13,622 nt of DNA, from assembly GCA_017880705.1 (NCBI GenBank), contig JADGRS010000035.1, positions 1 through 13,622 of the forward strand. The letters are read 5' to 3'. Under the pieces are notes generated by a model, which was not told the origin of the DNA, searched no databases, and was given only the letters and a program-made list of their open reading frames with translations. This DNA comes from Burkholderiales bacterium (GTDB lineage: Bacteria; Pseudomonadota; Gammaproteobacteria; Burkholderiales; Usitatibacteraceae). Positions 5,908 to 13,622 of this stretch are shown one piece after another. Positions within the stretch are counted from its first letter, which is position 1. Every line of letters starts with the position of its first letter. The position numbers and the translations under genes are program-made.

Positions 5908-7242
5908 ATGAGATTCACTCTGCGCATCCTGCTGTCGATCATCCTGCTGTGCTCCGCGATCGACGCTCTTGCCGCGCCGATCGCCGCCGATTTCCCGCCG
6001 GGGCTGCAAGTGCCTGCAGGCGCGCAACCGGGGCCCCAATTCGACGCGGACAAAGCCACGTCCGCCTACCTCGCGTTGCTGTCACCGGAGCAACGCACGC
6101 GATCCGACGCCTACTTCGAAGGGGGCTACTGGCTGCAGCTTTGGGGCTTCCTCTATGGGCTCGCCGTCGCCGCGATATTCATGCTCACGGGCCTGTCGCG
6201 GCGCATACGCGATCTTGCGCAACGCGTGAGCCCGCGGCCCTGGCTGTACACGCTGATCTATTCGGTGCTGTGGGTCGTCGCGATGTTCGCGCTCGCGCTG
6301 CCGTTGGGGGTCTACACGGATTTCATCCGCGAGCACCAGTACGGCCTGTCCGAGCAGCCGTTCGGCGGATGGATGGAAGACCAGCTCAAGGGACTCGGCG
6401 TGGGGCTGGTGCTCGCGCCGATTGCCATCTCGGGCGTTTATGCGGCCGTGCGCCGCGCGGGCGCGCGCTGGTGGATCTGGGCAGCCGGTCTCGTGTTCGT
6501 CTTCAACCTCGTCGTCACGATGATCGCGCCCGTGTTCATCGCGCCGCTCTTCAACAAGTACGAGCCGCTGCCGGAAGGGCCGATCAGGACGTCGGTGCTG
6601 TCGCTCGCGCGCGGCAACGGGATTCCGACCGAGCACGTCGGATGGTTCGACGCCTCGAAGCAGACCACGCGCATCAGCGCCAACGTCTCCGGGCTTTGGG
6701 GCACCGCGCGCGTGAGCCTGAACGACAACCTGTTGAACAAGACGTCGCTCCCGGAGATCAAGGCGGTTCTCGGCCACGAGATGGGGCACTACGTGCTGAA
6801 CCACCCGCTGCGCCTCACCATCTATCTCTCGCTCGTGTACCTCGTCGGGTTGGCGCTGCTTCATCTCGCCATGGATCGTGCGCTCGCGCGCTGGGGTGGG
6901 AGGCTCAAGCTTGGCGATCGCGCCGATCCGGCGGCGCTGCCGCTGGCGATCGCGATCCTGTCGGTGTTCCAGCTATTCGCGACGCCGGTCGTGAACAACA
7001 TCATCCGGCAGGCCGAGAACGAGGCCGACGCTTACGGGCTCAATGCGGCGCGCGAGCCCTACGGCTTCGCGATGTCGGCGATGCGGCTATCCACCTATCG
7101 CAAGATCTCGCCGGGCCCGGTCGAGGAGATGCTCTTCTACGACCATCCGAGCGGCTACGATCGCGTGCACCGCTCCATGACGTGGCTCAAGGAGAATCCG
7201 CTGCCGGAGCTCGCTGCGGAAGCGGCGGGCAGCTCCAAGTAA
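5908..7242 (+). CDS. Ste24-like M48 family integral membrane zinc metallopeptidase
   Basis: The 444-aa product is a membrane protease of the M48 family (CAAX prenyl protease 1/Ste24-like). The zinc site is complete: HEMGH at residues 290-294 (His, catalytic Glu, His) and ENEAD at 370-374, whose first Glu is the expected third ligand. Several hydrophobic helices surround it: an N-terminal signal-like segment (about 6-23), one near 75-91, others at about 111-132, 165-182 and 190-213, and two flanking the region between the zinc motifs. Bacteria do not make a-factor, so the likely role is membrane or envelope protein quality control; substrates are unknown. ATG 5908 is preferred because AAGGGA precedes it and it places the hydrophobic segment at the N-terminus. 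ATG 5884 would add eight polar residues, and the longer open frame from 5725 runs back into the oxidase gene. The acyltransferase gene follows after 18 bp. Confidence 0.9.
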   Translation: MRFTLRILLSIILLCSAIDALAAPIAADFPPGLQVPAGAQPGPQFDADKATSAYLALLSPEQRTRSDAYFEGGYWLQLWGFLYGLAVAAIFMLTGLSRRIRDLAQRVSPRPWLYTLIYSVLWVVAMFALALPLGVYTDFIREHQYGLSEQPFGGWMEDQLKGLGVGLVLAPIAISGVYAAVRRAGARWWIWAAGLVFVFNLVVTMIAPVFIAPLFNKYEPLPEGPIRTSVLSLARGNGIPTEHVGWFDASKQTTRISANVSGLWGTARVSLNDNLLNKTSLPEIKAVLGHEMGHYVLNHPLRLTIYLSLVYLVGLALLHLAMDRALARWGGRLKLGDRADPAALPLAIAILSVFQLFATPVVNNIIRQAENEADAYGLNAAREPYGFAMSAMRLSTYRKISPGPVEEMLFYDHPSGYDRVHRSMTWLKENPLPELAAEAAGSSK

Positions 7243-7260
7243 GATCCGCCGCGTCGCGAA

Positions 7261-8151
7261 ATGCTCACCTTCCTTCCTCCATTGGCACGAGGCATCGTCG
7301 CGGCGCTGCTGCTCGGGATCAACACGTTGTTCTGGTGCTTCCTGATCTTCGTGCTGGCGCTCGTGAAGCTCGCCGTTCCGGTGAAGCCCGTCCGCGTGAC
7401 GATCGACCGCGCGCTGAACGGAATCGCCACGCGCTGGGTCGCCGGCAACAGTGGCTGGATGCGGCTCACCCAGCGCACGCAGTGGGATGTCGCCGGGCTG
7501 GACGAGCTCGAGTATCGCGCCTGGTACATGGTCAACTGCAACCACCAGTCGTGGGTCGACATCATCGTGCTCCAGCACCTGCTGAACCGGCGCATCCCGA
7601 TGCTGAAATTCTTCCTCAAGCGCCAGCTCATCTACGTGCCGGTCATCGGGCTCGCCTGGTGGGCATTGGATTTCCCGTTCATGCGGCGCCACTCGCAGGC
7701 CTACCTCATGGCACACCCCGAAAAGCGCTTCGAGGATCTCGAAGAGTCGCGCCGCGCCTGCGAGAAGTTCGCGCTAATCCCGACGAGCGTGATGAACTTC
7801 CCCGAAGGCACGCGCTTCAGGCCCGCCAAGCATCGCGCGCAGCGGTCGCCGTACCGTCACTTGCTCAAGCCCAAGGCGGGCGCGCTGGCGCTCGCGCTCG
7901 CGGTCCTCGGAGACAAGTTCGATTCGATGCTCGACGTCACGATCGTCTATCCGGACGGCGCGCCGAGCTTCTGGCGGTTTCTTTGCGGCGACGTGCCGAG
8001 GATCGTCGTGCGTGCGCGCCGGCTCCCCATCCCACCGGAGCTGCGCGCGGGCGATTACGCCGGCGATCCGAAATTCCGCAAGACCTTCCAGCACTGGCTC
8101 GAGGAGATCTGGCGCGAGAAGGACGAGGAGATCGGTACCCTCGGCATGTAG
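7261..8151 (+). CDS. yihG: YihG-like lysophospholipid acyltransferase (PlsC superfamily)
   Basis: The product transfers an acyl chain to a lysophosphatidic acid-type acceptor at the inner membrane. In the 296-aa protein, the NHxxxxD catalytic motif is NHQSWVD (H95 and D100) and the acceptor-binding motif is FPEGTRF at residues 180-186. The N-terminus has a membrane segment at about 8-38. The order of motifs, the QLIYVPVIGLAWWALDFPFM segment and the overall length resemble E. coli YihG, a PlsC paralogue, more than PlsC itself. It starts 18 bp after the peptidase stop codon and probably shares its transcript. No clear ribosome binding site precedes ATG 7261, which may mean it depends on coupling. 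Family membership is secure; acyl and acceptor specificity cannot be read. Confidence 0.9.
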   Translation: MLTFLPPLARGIVAALLLGINTLFWCFLIFVLALVKLAVPVKPVRVTIDRALNGIATRWVAGNSGWMRLTQRTQWDVAGLDELEYRAWYMVNCNHQSWVDIIVLQHLLNRRIPMLKFFLKRQLIYVPVIGLAWWALDFPFMRRHSQAYLMAHPEKRFEDLEESRRACEKFALIPTSVMNFPEGTRFRPAKHRAQRSPYRHLLKPKAGALALALAVLGDKFDSMLDVTIVYPDGAPSFWRFLCGDVPRIVVRARRLPIPPELRAGDYAGDPKFRKTFQHWLEEIWREKDEEIGTLGM

Positions 8152-8219
8152 GGAAACGCCTACCTATCTTCTCGGGCAATTGACTATGGATTCGCGCCCC
8201 GGAGAGCGCACACTGGACA

Positions 8220-10505
8220 ATGCCCTATCCCTCGACGTTACCCCACGCATCCCCTTGGGTCCGCTCGTTGCGATTCGCTGCGAGCCTGGGAGGAGAGAGG
8301 CTGGTGCTTGGCCTCGGATGGCTGCTCATCGCCTTCCTGACCACGGCGGCGTGCTTTTTCCTTTGGCGTACCCGGGTCGACACGCTCGACGAATGGCAGC
8401 ACTACCTCTCGAACTTTTCCACCATGACGGGCGCCCACGCGCTGCAGAGCGTGAAGGCCGTGGACCTCGTGCTCGAGCGCATCGTCGACCAGGTGGCGGG
8501 CCAGGGACTCGAGACCGAGCAGGACCTGCGGCGCGCGATGGGCACCCGCGAGGCGTACGCCATGCTCAGGGGCAATGCCCATCACGTGCCCCAGATCGCG
8601 GCGGCGAGCGTCGTCGCTTTGAACGGCGACTTCATAAACTTCACGCGGGAGTACCCGACTCCGGCGCTCAATGTGTCGGACCGCGACTACTTCAAGGAGC
8701 ACGTGGCCGATCAAGTCGTCGAGGTTTCCATCTCGGCGCCGGTGCAGAACCCGGCCACGCGAGAATGGACGTTCTTCATCCTGCGGACGATCCGGGCAAA
8801 GTCCGGACACCCGATCGGGATCGCCATGGCCGGAATCAATTGCGCCTTCTTCGAGGATTTCTATCGCACGACCGCGCCGGGCGGCAGCGGCGGCAGCATC
8901 GCGCTCTTCCGCCGCGACGGAATCATGCTCGCCCGCTACCCCAGCAACGATTCGCTCATGGGCAAGTCCTACAAGGACAGCACCAGCTACAAGATGGTGG
9001 CCGAGGGGGGCGACAGGACGACCGCGATCGCAAGGTCATCCCGGCTCTCCGACCCGCTCGACAACGGCATGCGGCTGATCACGGTCAACACGGTCGCCGA
9101 ATACCCGCTCTATGTCACGGTCGTCGCTCCGGGGAGCTTGATACTCGCGCGCTGGCGAGTGACTTCGTGGTTCGTCGGCATCTCGACCCTCATTCTCGAC
9201 CTGGTGATCGGCACCCTGACGTGGTGGATCTACCGGTTGCTGCGGCGCGAGCGGGCGATCATCGGGGACCTGCGCGCGTCGAAGACCGCGGCCGACGCCG
9301 GCAACGAGGCGAAGTCGGGCTTCCTCGCCATGATGAGCCACGAGATCCGCACGCCGATGAACGGCGTCCTCGGCATGCTCGAGATCCTCTCGCTGACGAA
9401 GCTCGACGCGGATCAACGCGCCACGCTTTCCGTGATGCGCGATTCCGGCGATTCGCTCCTGCGCATCATCGACGACATCCTGGACTTCACCAAGATCGAG
9501 GCTGGCAAGCTCGAATTGCAGCCGGAGCCGGCCTCCGTCGCGAAGATCATCGACCGGCTGTGCAACATCTATTCGGGCAGCGCGAGCAGCAAGGGACTGG
9601 TGCTTCGAGCCCACGTCGATCCGCGAATCAGCTCGATCCTTACGGTCGATCCGCTGCGGCTGCAGCAGATCCTCAACAACTTCGTGAGCAACGCGATCAA
9701 GTTCACGAGCGAGGGAGAGATCACGGTTCGCGCGGAGTTCGCCGGGCGGCGCGATGGACTGGAAGTCGTTCGCTTCAGCGTGAAGGACGCCGGCATAGGC
9801 GTCTCCTCGGAAGAAATGTCGAAGCTCTTCGAGCCGTTCACGCAGGCCGCGGCGGGCTCGGACCGGCGTCACGGGGGGACGGGCCTGGGACTCTCGATCT
9901 GCCGCAAGCTCGCCGCGATGATGGGGGGTAACGTGGAGATGCACAGCTCCCCGGGCGTGGGGACCACCATGATCCTCACCATTGCGCTGCCTGTCCCCGA
10001 TCCATCGACGATCGCTCTGTTCGCGCCCAGCGCGTCGACGCTCAGCGCGCAAGCCATCGCCGAGCGTCGATCGGCTCCCGGAGCCGGGCAGGCCGAGGAC
10101 GAGAAGACGTTGATCCTGCTGGTCGACGATCACCCGGTGAATCGGATGGTGATGGCGAGGCAGGTGGACATGCTCGGGTACGCCGCCGAAACTGCCGGCG
10201 ACGGCTTCGCCGCGCTCGACTTGTGGAGCACCGGGCGATTCGGGCTGCTCATCACGGACGTCAACATGCCGGGCATGGATGGATACGAGCTCGCGGGGCG
10301 CATTCGCGAAGTCGAGGCTCGCACGGGACTGCCGCGCACGCCGATCATCGCGTGCACCGCGAATGCCATGGGCGGCGAGGCGGAGAAATGCCGCGCCGCG
10401 GGCATGGACGATTACATCGCCAAGCCGACGCAGCTTCCGCAGCTCGCGGAGAAGCTGGACCGCTGGCTTCCGCTCGCGCCGAAGGTCCGCGAGGCGGCGC
10501 TTTGA
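8220..10505 (+). CDS. Hybrid sensor histidine kinase with periplasmic Cache-type sensor
   Basis: The 761-aa product (from ATG 8220) has a membrane helix at about 29-47, an extracytoplasmic sensor at about 50-310 and a second helix at about 316-339. The sensor has the DRDYFKEHV motif typical of double-Cache (PDC-like) ligand-binding domains. A HisKA domain follows with phospho-acceptor H374 in SHEIRTPMNG, then an ATPase domain with the N box (NNFVSNAIKF, about 486), G1 DAGIGV (about 523) and G2 GTGLGLSI (about 552). The C-terminal receiver has D636-D637, phospho-acceptor D680 in TDVNMPGMDG and K735. There is no Hpt domain and no response regulator next to it, so partner and output are unknown. 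The start is uncertain: ATG 8220 has only GGAGAG 13 bases upstream, whereas GTG 8304 has GGGAGGAG (8288-8295) eight bases upstream and would begin right at the first helix. Confidence 0.92.
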   Translation: MPYPSTLPHASPWVRSLRFAASLGGERLVLGLGWLLIAFLTTAACFFLWRTRVDTLDEWQHYLSNFSTMTGAHALQSVKAVDLVLERIVDQVAGQGLETEQDLRRAMGTREAYAMLRGNAHHVPQIAAASVVALNGDFINFTREYPTPALNVSDRDYFKEHVADQVVEVSISAPVQNPATREWTFFILRTIRAKSGHPIGIAMAGINCAFFEDFYRTTAPGGSGGSIALFRRDGIMLARYPSNDSLMGKSYKDSTSYKMVAEGGDRTTAIARSSRLSDPLDNGMRLITVNTVAEYPLYVTVVAPGSLILARWRVTSWFVGISTLILDLVIGTLTWWIYRLLRRERAIIGDLRASKTAADAGNEAKSGFLAMMSHEIRTPMNGVLGMLEILSLTKLDADQRATLSVMRDSGDSLLRIIDDILDFTKIEAGKLELQPEPASVAKIIDRLCNIYSGSASSKGLVLRAHVDPRISSILTVDPLRLQQILNNFVSNAIKFTSEGEITVRAEFAGRRDGLEVVRFSVKDAGIGVSSEEMSKLFEPFTQAAAGSDRRHGGTGLGLSICRKLAAMMGGNVEMHSSPGVGTTMILTIALPVPDPSTIALFAPSASTLSAQAIAERRSAPGAGQAEDEKTLILLVDDHPVNRMVMARQVDMLGYAAETAGDGFAALDLWSTGRFGLLITDVNMPGMDGYELAGRIREVEARTGLPRTPIIACTANAMGGEAEKCRAAGMDDYIAKPTQLPQLAEKLDRWLPLAPKVREAAL

Positions 10506-10512
10506 AGATTCC

Positions 10513-10528
10513 AGCCGACCCCGCGGCT
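10513..10528. terminator. Weak hairpin in the gap between convergent genes
   Basis: AGCCG at 10513-10517 pairs with CGGCT at 10524-10528 around a six-base loop, inside the 23-bp gap between the kinase and aldehyde dehydrogenase stop codons. The stem is only five base pairs and there is no T-run on either side. It might slow transcription in both directions, but the evidence is weak. Confidence 0.25.
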
Positions 10529-11965
10529 TCAGAGCATCGGCAGCCGCAGCATGTCGACCACTCGACGAATCATGCGTCGGCGAGACTCGGTGAAAGGCGG
10601 GAAGAACAGCTTCACCAGCATCAGGGGAGATGATCGCAGCACCGCGCGCTCATGCGAGAACGCCTTGAAACCAAAATGGCCGTGCGCGCTGCCGATGCCC
10701 GAATTGTTCACGCCGCCAAAAGGCAAGCCGCCATGCGCGAACTGGATCACGCAGTGATTGACGCAGGCGCCGCCGGAGCTGGTGCGCTTGAGCACTCGGT
10801 CGATCTCTTCCGGGGTGCGGCTCCAGATGTACAACGCCAGCGGCTTCGGGCGCGCATTGATGTAGGCAATGACCGTATCCAGCTGCGAGAAGCCGAGAAT
10901 CGGCAGCAACGGACCGAAAATCTCCTCTTCCAGGATGCGCGCGTCCTGCGGCACCTGGTCGAGCAGCGTGGGTGCGATGAAGCGCTGAGCGAGATCGACC
11001 TCGCCGCCCGATCGCACGACCGCACCGCGCGAAGTGGCGTCGTCCAGCAGCGCGGCGATGCGCTGCGCGTGGCGTTCGTTGACGATGCGCGTCAAATCCG
11101 CACTGAGCTTCTGCTTGGCGTCGGTTTCACCGTAACGCGAGCGCAGCACCTTGCGGCATTCGGCTATGAAGGCGTCCTTCACGGATTCGTGCACATGCAC
11201 GTAATCCGGAGCGATGCAGGTCTGGCCGGAATTGAGGAACTTCCCCCACATGAGGGTTTCGGCAGCCCGCTTGATGTCGGCCGTCTCGCCGACGATGGCC
11301 GGCGACTTTCCCCCGAGCTCCAGCGTGATGCTGGTCAAGTGCCTGGCCGCGGCGACCATCACGATCTTGCCAACGGTGGGCGATCCGGTGAAGAAGATAT
11401 GGTCGAACGGCAGGTCGAGCAGCATCTGCGACGTGGCGAGCCCGCCCTCGAAGAGCGCGACCTCGGATTCAGGGAAAACGTCGGCGATGACGCGCCCCAT
11501 CAGGGACGATACGGCGGGAGTCATCTCGGAGGGCTTGATGATGACCGTATTGCCGGCCGCCAGCGCCGAGACGAGCGGACCGAAGCACAGGCTCAACGGA
11601 TAGTTCCAGGGCGCGATGATGAGCACGCGGCCGCGCGGCTGATATTGAATCGCGGAGACGGTTCCCAGCGTCGTGCTCGTCGGCCACACGCTGCGCGGCC
11701 TCATCCAGCGCCGGAGCCGTCCGATCGCATGGCGCATCTCGTCCATCACCGGCAGGAGCTCGGAGCCTTCCACTTCGGACGGCGACTTGCGGTAATCGGC
11801 CATGAACGCGTCGTAGAACGCTTCTCGCCGGGCCAGCAGCGCATCACGCAATCTCCTGATGCGCGTGATGCGCTCGGCGGCGGTGGATTCGCGCCAGCGC
11901 AGGGCGGTTTCCAGCTGGCTGTCGAATACCGCCTGGACATGCTGGGGATCGGCTTCGGTCACCAA
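10529..11965 (-). CDS. NAD(P)-dependent aldehyde dehydrogenase, ALDH3/coniferyl aldehyde dehydrogenase-like
   Basis: The enzyme oxidises an aldehyde to the carboxylic acid. The 478-aa product contains the oxyanion asparagine N121 in APWNYP, the cofactor-loop motif FTGSPTVGK (192-200), the general base E216 in ELGGKSP and the nucleophile C250 in NSGQTCIAPDYV. The lack of a long N-terminal extension and the C-terminal region SHERAVL...LFFPPFTESRR with a basic, hydrophobic tail resemble class 3 (fatty or aromatic aldehyde, CalB-like) enzymes, which can associate with membranes. Substrate is not determinable. The frame has a TAG just upstream, so the start is TTG 11965 or the adjacent GTG 11962; no ATG occurs until about residue 55, and no ribosome binding site is evident. 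It is divergent from the flavoprotein gene across 17 bp and converges with the kinase gene. Confidence 0.9.
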   Translation of the reverse strand: MVTEADPQHVQAVFDSQLETALRWRESTAAERITRIRRLRDALLARREAFYDAFMADYRKSPSEVEGSELLPVMDEMRHAIGRLRRWMRPRSVWPTSTTLGTVSAIQYQPRGRVLIIAPWNYPLSLCFGPLVSALAAGNTVIIKPSEMTPAVSSLMGRVIADVFPESEVALFEGGLATSQMLLDLPFDHIFFTGSPTVGKIVMVAAARHLTSITLELGGKSPAIVGETADIKRAAETLMWGKFLNSGQTCIAPDYVHVHESVKDAFIAECRKVLRSRYGETDAKQKLSADLTRIVNERHAQRIAALLDDATSRGAVVRSGGEVDLAQRFIAPTLLDQVPQDARILEEEIFGPLLPILGFSQLDTVIAYINARPKPLALYIWSRTPEEIDRVLKRTSSGGACVNHCVIQFAHGGLPFGGVNNSGIGSAHGHFGFKAFSHERAVLRSSPLMLVKLFFPPFTESRRRMIRRVVDMLRLPML

Positions 11966-11982
11966 CGCAGCCTACATCGGAT
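11966..11982. promoter_or_regulatory. 17-bp divergent gap between two non-ATG starts
   Basis: Only 17 bp separate the aldehyde dehydrogenase start (TTG/GTG, minus strand) from the flavoprotein start (GTG, plus strand). This is too short for two promoters, so at least one promoter must lie inside the opposite gene's 5' coding region. No Shine-Dalgarno sequence is visible for either gene. Confidence 0.45.
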
Positions 11983-13602
11983 GTGAAGCACTATCAAAGC
12001 GATGTGGTCATCGTCGGCGGCGGCCTGGCCGGCATCGTCGCCGCGCTGGAGTTGCTCTCCGCGGGCAGGAGCGTCACCTTGCTCGAGCGCGACAGCGACG
12101 AGAATTTCGGCGGCCTGGCCAGGGAAAGCTTCGGCGGCATTTTCCTGGTGGGCACGCCGGAGCAGCGCCGCTCGGGCATCCACGATACGCCGGAGCTCGC
12201 GCTCCACGACTGGCTTTCGTTCGGCGATTTCGGCCGCGACGAGGCCGCCGAATACTGGCCGCGCCGCTGGGCCGAGGCCTACGTCAACGAAAGCCATGGA
12301 GAGATCTACCGCTGGCTCAAGCCGCGCGGCATCGGTTTCCTGCCGTTGCCCCTATGGGTCGAGCGTGGATTGCACGGCGGCGGCAATTCGGTGCCGCGCT
12401 GGCACGTCACCTGGGGAACCGGCCATGGGCTGGCGACGCAACTGATCCGCACGCTGCACGCGCATCCACGCCGCGCGGCGCTCACGATCAAATTCGGTCA
12501 TCGCGTGGAAGCGTTGACGGACGATGCGGGACGCATCAGCGGTTGCCGCGGCGTGACCGAAGGCGATCGGGAAGAGTTCGTCGCGCAGGCCGATGCCGTG
12601 CTGGTGGCCGCCGGCGGCATCAACGGCAGCATCGAGCGCGTGCGGCAACACTGGCATGCGGACTGGGGATCGCCGCCGCAAACCATCCTCAACGGCGCGC
12701 ACCGGTTCGCAGACGGCATGTTGCATGACGCGGTGCAGGCTGCCGGCGGCAAGATCACGAACCTGGACCGCATGTGGAACTATGCCGCGGGCGTCCATCA
12801 CTGGAAGCCGCGCCAGCCCGGCCATGGGCTGTCGTTGGTGCCGCCGCACTCCGCGTTGTGGTTGAACTGGCGCGGCGAGCGCATCGGCCCGCATCCGCTC
12901 GTGAGCGGCTTCGACACGCGCGACCTGGTGACGCAAATCTGCAGGCAGGAAAAGCAGTATTCTTGGCAGCTGCTCAACCACAGGATCGCGCTCAAGGAAC
13001 TCGCGGTGTCGGGCGCGGAGTTCAATCCGTCGATCCGGACGAAATCGTTCCTCGGCTTCGCGCGCGAGATGGTGTTCGGCAATCGCCGGCTGGTCGACCA
13101 GATGACGCGGAACTGCATTGACTTCGTGACGGCACCTTCCTTGACGGAGCTGGTGGACAAGATGAATGCCTTGCAGGGGGACGGCGCGGTGGATCTCGAT
13201 ACGGTGCGCGCCGCCTGCGAACGCTATGACGCGGAGATCTCCCGCGGTCCGGCACTTCACAACGACGAGCAATTGCGCTGCATCGCCCATCTGCGCAAAT
13301 GGCGCGGCGATCGCATGCGCACCTGCAAGTTCCAGAAGATCCTCGACGAGAAAGCGATGCCCTTGATCGCCATCCGCGAATTCATCATCAGCCGCAAGAG
13401 CCTGGGCGGAATGCAGACGGACCTGGATAGCCGCGTGTTGAATGGAGCCGGCATTCCGATTCCCGGTTTGTACGCGGCAGGCGAAGCGGCCGGTTTCGGC
13501 GGCGGCGGAATGAACGGCCTGCGCGGGCTCGAGGGGACCTTCCTGGGCGGCTGCATCCACAGCGCGCGGCGCGCGGCGAAAGCGATAGCGAGAAAGACAT
13601 GA
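11983..13602 (+). CDS. FAD-dependent oxidoreductase, fumarate reductase/KstD-like flavoprotein
   Basis: The 539-aa product belongs to the FAD_binding_2-type flavoproteins, which include fumarate reductase and 3-ketosteroid dehydrogenase and typically add or remove hydrogens across a C-C bond next to a carbonyl or carboxylate. The N-terminal dinucleotide fold is clear: GGGLAG at residues 12-17 and E35 at the end of the second strand for the FAD ribose. The internal VLVAAGGINGS and the C-terminal GLYAAGEAAGFGGGGMNG with FLGGCIHSARRAA complete the FAD site. No signal peptide, haem motif or Fe-S cysteines are seen, so it is probably cytoplasmic. Substrate is unknown; I could not assign the catalytic Arg or Tyr with confidence. 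The GTG start lacks a clear ribosome binding site. Its stop overlaps the start of the next gene (ATGA). Confidence 0.88.
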   Translation: MKHYQSDVVIVGGGLAGIVAALELLSAGRSVTLLERDSDENFGGLARESFGGIFLVGTPEQRRSGIHDTPELALHDWLSFGDFGRDEAAEYWPRRWAEAYVNESHGEIYRWLKPRGIGFLPLPLWVERGLHGGGNSVPRWHVTWGTGHGLATQLIRTLHAHPRRAALTIKFGHRVEALTDDAGRISGCRGVTEGDREEFVAQADAVLVAAGGINGSIERVRQHWHADWGSPPQTILNGAHRFADGMLHDAVQAAGGKITNLDRMWNYAAGVHHWKPRQPGHGLSLVPPHSALWLNWRGERIGPHPLVSGFDTRDLVTQICRQEKQYSWQLLNHRIALKELAVSGAEFNPSIRTKSFLGFAREMVFGNRRLVDQMTRNCIDFVTAPSLTELVDKMNALQGDGAVDLDTVRAACERYDAEISRGPALHNDEQLRCIAHLRKWRGDRMRTCKFQKILDEKAMPLIAIREFIISRKSLGGMQTDLDSRVLNGAGIPIPGLYAAGEAAGFGGGGMNGLRGLEGTFLGGCIHSARRAAKAIARKT

Positions 13603-13622
13603 AGAAAACCGCGGCATGGCTT
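13599..13622 (+). CDS. Start of a downstream gene, probably exported, cut by window end
   Basis: ATG 13599 overlaps the flavoprotein stop codon as ATGA and is preceded by a purine-rich GCGAGAAAG stretch. Only eight codons are visible (MKKTAAWL). The two lysines followed by hydrophobic residues look like the beginning of a signal peptide or membrane anchor. The tight overlap suggests the product works with the flavoprotein. Nothing more can be said of its function. Confidence 0.6.

Noticed and set aside
8148..8163. GTAGG/CCTAC hairpin at the end of the acyltransferase gene
   Set aside because: It has only five base pairs and no T-run, and is likely by chance; I do not call it a terminator.
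5949..8183. 744-aa plus-strand frame spanning the peptidase and acyltransferase genes
   Set aside because: It is very Arg/Ala-rich low-complexity sequence in another frame of two genes with intact catalytic motifs. This is a composition artefact of GC-rich DNA.
8012..9931. 639-aa plus-strand frame overlapping the acyltransferase and kinase genes
   Set aside because: It has arginine-rich composition and no motifs, while the overlapping kinase frame has complete HisKA, ATPase and receiver signatures.
10652..11986. 444-aa plus-strand frame opposite the aldehyde dehydrogenase
   Set aside because: It is an antisense shadow; the minus-strand frame carries all ALDH catalytic residues.
12352..13617. 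421-aa minus-strand frame opposite the flavoprotein
   Set aside because: It is an antisense shadow with no hydrophobic pattern or motif, and the plus strand encodes a full FAD site.
1..13622. A defence island, toxin-antitoxin pair, biosynthetic cluster or integrated element
   Set aside because: All sizeable genes belong to recognisable respiratory, envelope, RNA-modification, signalling or oxidoreductase families. No integrase, transposase, nuclease or paired small genes were seen.

Overview
The window is GC-rich, densely coded chromosomal DNA from a Gram-negative bacterium, most likely a betaproteobacterium or a related gammaproteobacterium. Three things suggest this: exported and inner-membrane proteins with typical proteobacterial signal segments, a YihG-type lysophospholipid acyltransferase, and an aerobic respiratory operon encoding a B-family (ba3-type) haem-copper oxidase. 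The lineage is inferred from gene content and composition; there is no rRNA or other marker gene. No tRNA, rRNA, CRISPR array, transposase, phage gene or recognisable defence system is visible.

Layout. (1) Positions 1-369: the end of a small three-helix membrane protein. (2) Positions 370-543: a non-coding gap dominated by a perfect 30-bp inverted repeat (arms 423-452 and 479-508) that resembles a dispersed REP/REPIN-type element. Its right arm supplies a possible -35 box for the next gene. (3) Positions 544-2630, plus strand: an exported beta-propeller protein, then an S4-domain RluA-family RNA pseudouridine synthase. The full-length synthase appears to start at a CTG codon overlapping the propeller stop codon. 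(4) Positions 5795-2634, minus strand: a four-gene terminal oxidase operon, read as small subunit IIa (56 aa), CuA subunit II, catalytic subunit I and a membrane-tethered dihaem cytochrome c. Three of the four genes are joined by overlaps. (5) Positions 5908-8151, plus strand and divergent from the oxidase: a Ste24-like M48 membrane metallopeptidase and a YihG-like acyltransferase. (6) Positions 8220-10505, plus strand: an orphan hybrid histidine kinase. (7) Positions 11965-10529, minus strand: an ALDH3-like aldehyde dehydrogenase. (8) Positions 11983-13602, plus strand: an FAD-dependent oxidoreductase of the fumarate reductase/KstD type. Its stop codon overlaps the start of another gene (13599 onward) that runs off the window.

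How the genes work together. The clearest unit is the oxidase operon. The cytochrome c anchored in the membrane can deliver electrons to CuA in subunit II, then to the haem/CuB centre of subunit I, where O2 is reduced. The aldehyde dehydrogenase and the flavoprotein share a 17-bp divergent gap and could belong to one catabolic locus, but their substrates cannot be read from the sequence. The remaining genes look like ordinary housekeeping or signalling genes. I did not find a convincing new multi-gene system. The points most worth following up are the inverted-repeat element, the CTG-started synthase, the small oxidase subunit and the tethered dihaem cytochrome.
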